Assembly: GCA_001942045.1 (NCBI GenBank)
Contig: MSTD01000084.1
Coordinates: 1-8,819, forward strand
Length of the DNA stretch: 8,819 bases
Direction of reading: 5' to 3'
Source: Mycolicibacterium porcinum
Lineage (GTDB): Bacteria; Actinomycetota; Actinomycetes; Mycobacteriales; Mycobacteriaceae
In this document: one piece after another, positions 6,705 to 8,819 of the stretch
Position numbering within the stretch: the first letter of the stretch is position 1
Layout: each line of letters begins with the position of its first letter
Position numbers and translations under genes: made by a program
The notes under the pieces: generated by a model
Database searches by the model: none
What the model was told of the DNA's origin: nothing
What the model saw: only the letters and a program-made list of their open reading frames with translations

Positions 6705-7742
6705 GTGACACCTCGCGGGCTTAAGAAGGTGGCCCGAGCGGCGTTGTTGACCATTGTCCTGGGTGGCTCAGCCCTCTTGCTGAGCGGCTGCAGCTGGCAG
6801 GACGCACTCGCGCTCGGTTGGCCGACCGGAATCACTCCGGAGGGCAAACTCAACCGAGAGCTGTGGATCGGCTCCGTGATTGCGTCCTTCGTTGTGGGCG
6901 CCATCGTGTGGGCACTGATCTTCTGGTCGAGTGCGTTCCACCGGAAGAAGAAGGGCGACACCGAGCTGCCGCGCCAGTTCGGCTACAACATGCCGCTGGA
7001 GCTGGTGCTGACGGTGATCCCGTTCCTCATCATCTCGGTGCTGTTCTACTTCACCGTCGTGGTCCAGGAGCGGATGCTGCACAAGGATCCCAACCCTGAG
7101 GTCGTCATCGACGTCACCGCCTTCCAGTGGAACTGGAAGTTCGGCTACCAGAAGATCGACTACGCCGACGGCTCATTCGATTACGACGGCGTCGACGCGG
7201 CGCGCAAGGAAGCCATGGTGTCCAAGCCCGAGGGCACGGACGAGCACGGCAAGGAGCGCGTTGGCGCGGTGCGCGGCCTCAACCCCGAGGACCGCACCTA
7301 CCTGAACTTCGACAAGATCGAGACGCTGGGCAGCTCCACCGAGATTCCGGTGCTGGTGCTCCCGGCAGGCAAGCGCATCGAGTTCCAGCTCAACTCCGCG
7401 GACGTGATCCACGGATTCTGGGTCCCGGAGTTCCTCTTCAAGCGCGACGTGATGCCCGACCCGGTGGCCAACCACTCGGACCACATCTTCCAGGTCAGCA
7501 AGATCGAGCAGACCGGCGCGTTCGTGGGTCGCTGCACCGAGATGTGCGGCACCTACCACTCGATGATGAACTTCGAGGTCCGGGTCGTCGAGCCCAATGA
7601 CTTCAAGGCCTACATCGACCAGCGCAACGCCGGCAAGACCAATGCCGAGGCGTTGGCGGCCATCAACCAGGAACCGCTGGCCATCACCACGCACCCGTTC
7701 GACACCCGACGCGGTGAGCAGGCACCGCAGGCGAGCAAGTAG
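6705..7742 (+). CDS. ctaC: Cytochrome c oxidase (aa3) subunit II CtaC, lipoprotein
   Basis: Subunit II of the aa3 oxidase takes electrons from the cytochrome cc domain of the bcc complex through its CuA centre. The 345-residue precursor has a signal peptide with lipobox LLSGC, so Cys29 should be lipidated. Two membrane helices follow (about 53-75 and 98-120). The periplasmic cupredoxin domain has the aromatic QWNWKF patch (141-146) and all CuA ligands: His236, then Cys277, Glu279, Cys281, His285 and Met288 in [12 protein letters not shown]. Residues ~150-210, rich in Asp, Lys and Glu, are an insertion typical of actinobacterial subunit II, described in the mycobacterial supercomplex as part of the contact with the cytochrome bcc side. 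GTG start at 6705, with AGGAGG (6692-6697) seven bases before it. ctaF starts 12 bases after the stop, so the two form an operon. Confidence 0.97.
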   Translation: MTPRGLKKVARAALLTIVLGGSALLLSGCSWQDALALGWPTGITPEGKLNRELWIGSVIASFVVGAIVWALIFWSSAFHRKKKGDTELPRQFGYNMPLELVLTVIPFLIISVLFYFTVVVQERMLHKDPNPEVVIDVTAFQWNWKFGYQKIDYADGSFDYDGVDAARKEAMVSKPEGTDEHGKERVGAVRGLNPEDRTYLNFDKIETLGSSTEIPVLVLPAGKRIEFQLNSADVIHGFWVPEFLFKRDVMPDPVANHSDHIFQVSKIEQTGAFVGRCTEMCGTYHSMMNFEVRVVEPNDFKAYIDQRNAGKTNAEALAAINQEPLAITTHPFDTRRGEQAPQASK

Positions 7743-8174
<432 letters not shown>

Positions 8175-8188
8175 CCCGTCCGGCCGTG

Positions 8189-8221
8189 CCGATTGTGACC
8201 TTGGAACAAGGTCACAATCGG
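8189..8221 (+). terminator. 15-bp perfect stem, 3-base loop: terminator of ctaC-ctaF
   Basis: CCGATTGTGACCTTG (8189-8203) pairs perfectly with 8207-8221 around a GAA loop. It begins 14 bases after the ctaF stop. The few bases after it (GCCGTTACTT) are not a real U-tract, fitting the I-shaped terminators proposed for mycobacteria. Confidence 0.75.
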
Positions 8222-8277
8222 GCCGTTACTTCATCCGCCACCGGCAGCGCCGGACTCGCCGGCATCACCTCATTCGG

Positions 8278-8283
8278 TAATGT
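8278..8283 (+). promoter_or_regulatory. Candidate -10 element for mmpS3
   Basis: TAATGT fits TANNNT and would start transcription near 8290, immediately at the foot of the leader hairpin at 8292. No clear -35 lies 17-18 bases upstream. Confidence 0.35.
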
Positions 8284-8291
8284 TGCCGGGG

Positions 8292-8334
8292 CACTGTCAC
8301 CAGCGAACCGTTGCGTTCGCTCCGCGTGGCAGTG
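8292..8334 (+). promoter_or_regulatory. Imperfect hairpin in the mmpS3 leader
   Basis: CACTGTCAC (8292-8300) pairs with GTGGCAGTG (8326-8334) with one G-U pair, and AGCGAAC (8302-8308) pairs with GTTCGCT (8315-8321) around a 6-base loop. An asymmetric internal loop (one base against CCGC) separates the two stems. It ends 25 bases before the ATG and leaves the AAGGA ribosome site (8346-8350) free, so it could act on mRNA stability, as an operator or as a protein-binding element. It matches no riboswitch class I know. Confidence 0.5.
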
Positions 8335-8359
8335 AAGTTGTCGAGAAGGATAGGCGTAG

Positions 8360-8819
8360 ATGAGCGGGCCGAATCCCCCGGAACCGGGTGCCTCCGGTTC
8401 TGATTTGCCGGATCAACCCGGAAAACACTCTGCACCCGAGGAGCCGACTCAGGTGGCCGGTGCCGACGCGGATGGCGGCGAGACGGAGTTCTACTCGCAG
8501 GCGTATTCCGCGCCGGAGTCCGAGCAGTTCACCAGCGGGCCGTACGTGCCCGCCGACGTGGCGCTCTACGACTACGACGACTACGACCCGGCGACCGAAC
8601 TCGTCGACACCGCCCCGCCGCCGCGCTGGCCGTGGGTGGTCGGCATCACGGCCATCGTCGCGGCTGTTGCCCTGGTGGCTTCCGTGGCGGTCCTGGTGAC
8701 CCGGGACGACGACACCACCAACCTGGCGACCCCGCAGCCCAGCACCACCACCTCGGCGCCGCCGGTGCAGGACGAGATCACGACGACGACTCCACCGCCA
8801 CCACCGCCGACCGCCACCA
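8360..8819 (+). CDS. mmpS3: MmpS family membrane protein MmpS3, 3' end missing
   Basis: The first 153 codons are present with no stop before the edge; the full M. tuberculosis protein is about 300 residues. The start MSGPNPP, the block YSAPESE-x5-GPYVPAD-x3-LYDYDDY (49-75), the RWPWVVG-led membrane helix (about 91-114, ending LVTR) and [12 protein letters not shown] (132-143) match the MmpS3 I recall (Rv2198c). After the helix the protein enters an extracellular Thr/Pro-rich stalk (125-153 and beyond) where the window ends. MmpS3 differs from MmpS4/5 in its long acidic cytoplasmic N-terminus and in lacking a neighbouring mmpL here, so a siderophore-export role should not be assumed; a cell-envelope role is likely. 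ATG 8360 has AAGGA nine bases upstream. It is transcribed separately from ctaC-ctaF. Confidence 0.94.
   Translation, partial: MSGPNPPEPGASGSDLPDQPGKHSAPEEPTQVAGADADGGETEFYSQAYSAPESEQFTSGPYVPADVALYDYDDYDPATELVDTAPPPRWPWVVGITAIVAAVALVASVAVLVTRDDDTTNLATPQPSTTTSAPPVQDEITTTTPPPPPPTAT

Noticed and set aside
8194..8216. TGTGA...TCACA, resembling a CRP/Cmr operator
   Set aside because: Half sites are 13 bases apart instead of 6, and they are simply part of the perfect 15-bp terminator stem.

Overview
The window is a high-GC stretch of core chromosome from a mycobacterium, probably a fast-growing Mycobacterium/Mycolicibacterium. The evidence is protein similarity recalled from memory (adenosine kinase AdoK, the cytochrome oxidase subunits CtaC and CtaF, MmpS3) and a gene order matching, in reverse, the M. 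tuberculosis Rv2198c-Rv2207 neighbourhood. Two differences from that order are visible. A cobU gene sits between the DUF3043 gene and cobT, and the glycerate kinase gene (Rv2205c in M. tuberculosis) is absent between the A-type Fe-S carrier gene and the DUF3043 gene. I recall the same arrangement in M. smegmatis-like species but could not check it.

Layout, left to right. Positions 1-2205, minus strand: an apparent operon of a DUF3043 membrane protein, cobU and cobT, the last two overlapping by ATGA; cobT runs off the left edge. Positions 2206-2356: a divergent intergenic region with a perfect DnaA-box nonamer and a SigH-like ECF promoter match facing right. Positions 2357-2713, plus: A-type Fe-S carrier. 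Positions 2734-3360, minus: proline-rich single-pass membrane protein (Rv2203-like), converging on the carrier gene through a 24-bp perfect palindrome. Positions 3533-4507, plus: adoK. Positions 4514-6514, minus: asnB, an LtsA-type glutamine amidotransferase, converging on adoK with a 6-bp gap. Positions 6705-8174, plus: ctaC-ctaF, followed by a 15-bp perfect hairpin. Position 8360 to the right edge, plus: mmpS3, preceded by a structured leader and cut off in its Pro/Thr-rich region.

Functionally these are housekeeping genes: late cobalamin assembly (CobU makes AdoCbi-GDP, CobT activates the lower ligand), Fe-S cluster delivery, purine salvage, amide transfer (asparagine and/or peptidoglycan mDAP), the aa3 oxidase of the bcc-aa3 supercomplex, and a cell-envelope protein. 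There are no mobile elements, tRNA or rRNA genes, CRISPR arrays or phage genes.

I do not see a new multi-gene system here. The most notable observation is at the left edge. Positions 1-33 are an exact inverted copy of an internal cobT segment (464-496), and they replace the conserved catalytic C-terminal motif of CobT. I read this as a fold-back chimera at the end of a contig rather than biology. The remaining leads are regulatory: the ECF-type promoter and DnaA box, possible leaderless starts of asnB and the DUF3043 gene, a palindrome in the ctaC promoter, and the mmpS3 leader hairpin.
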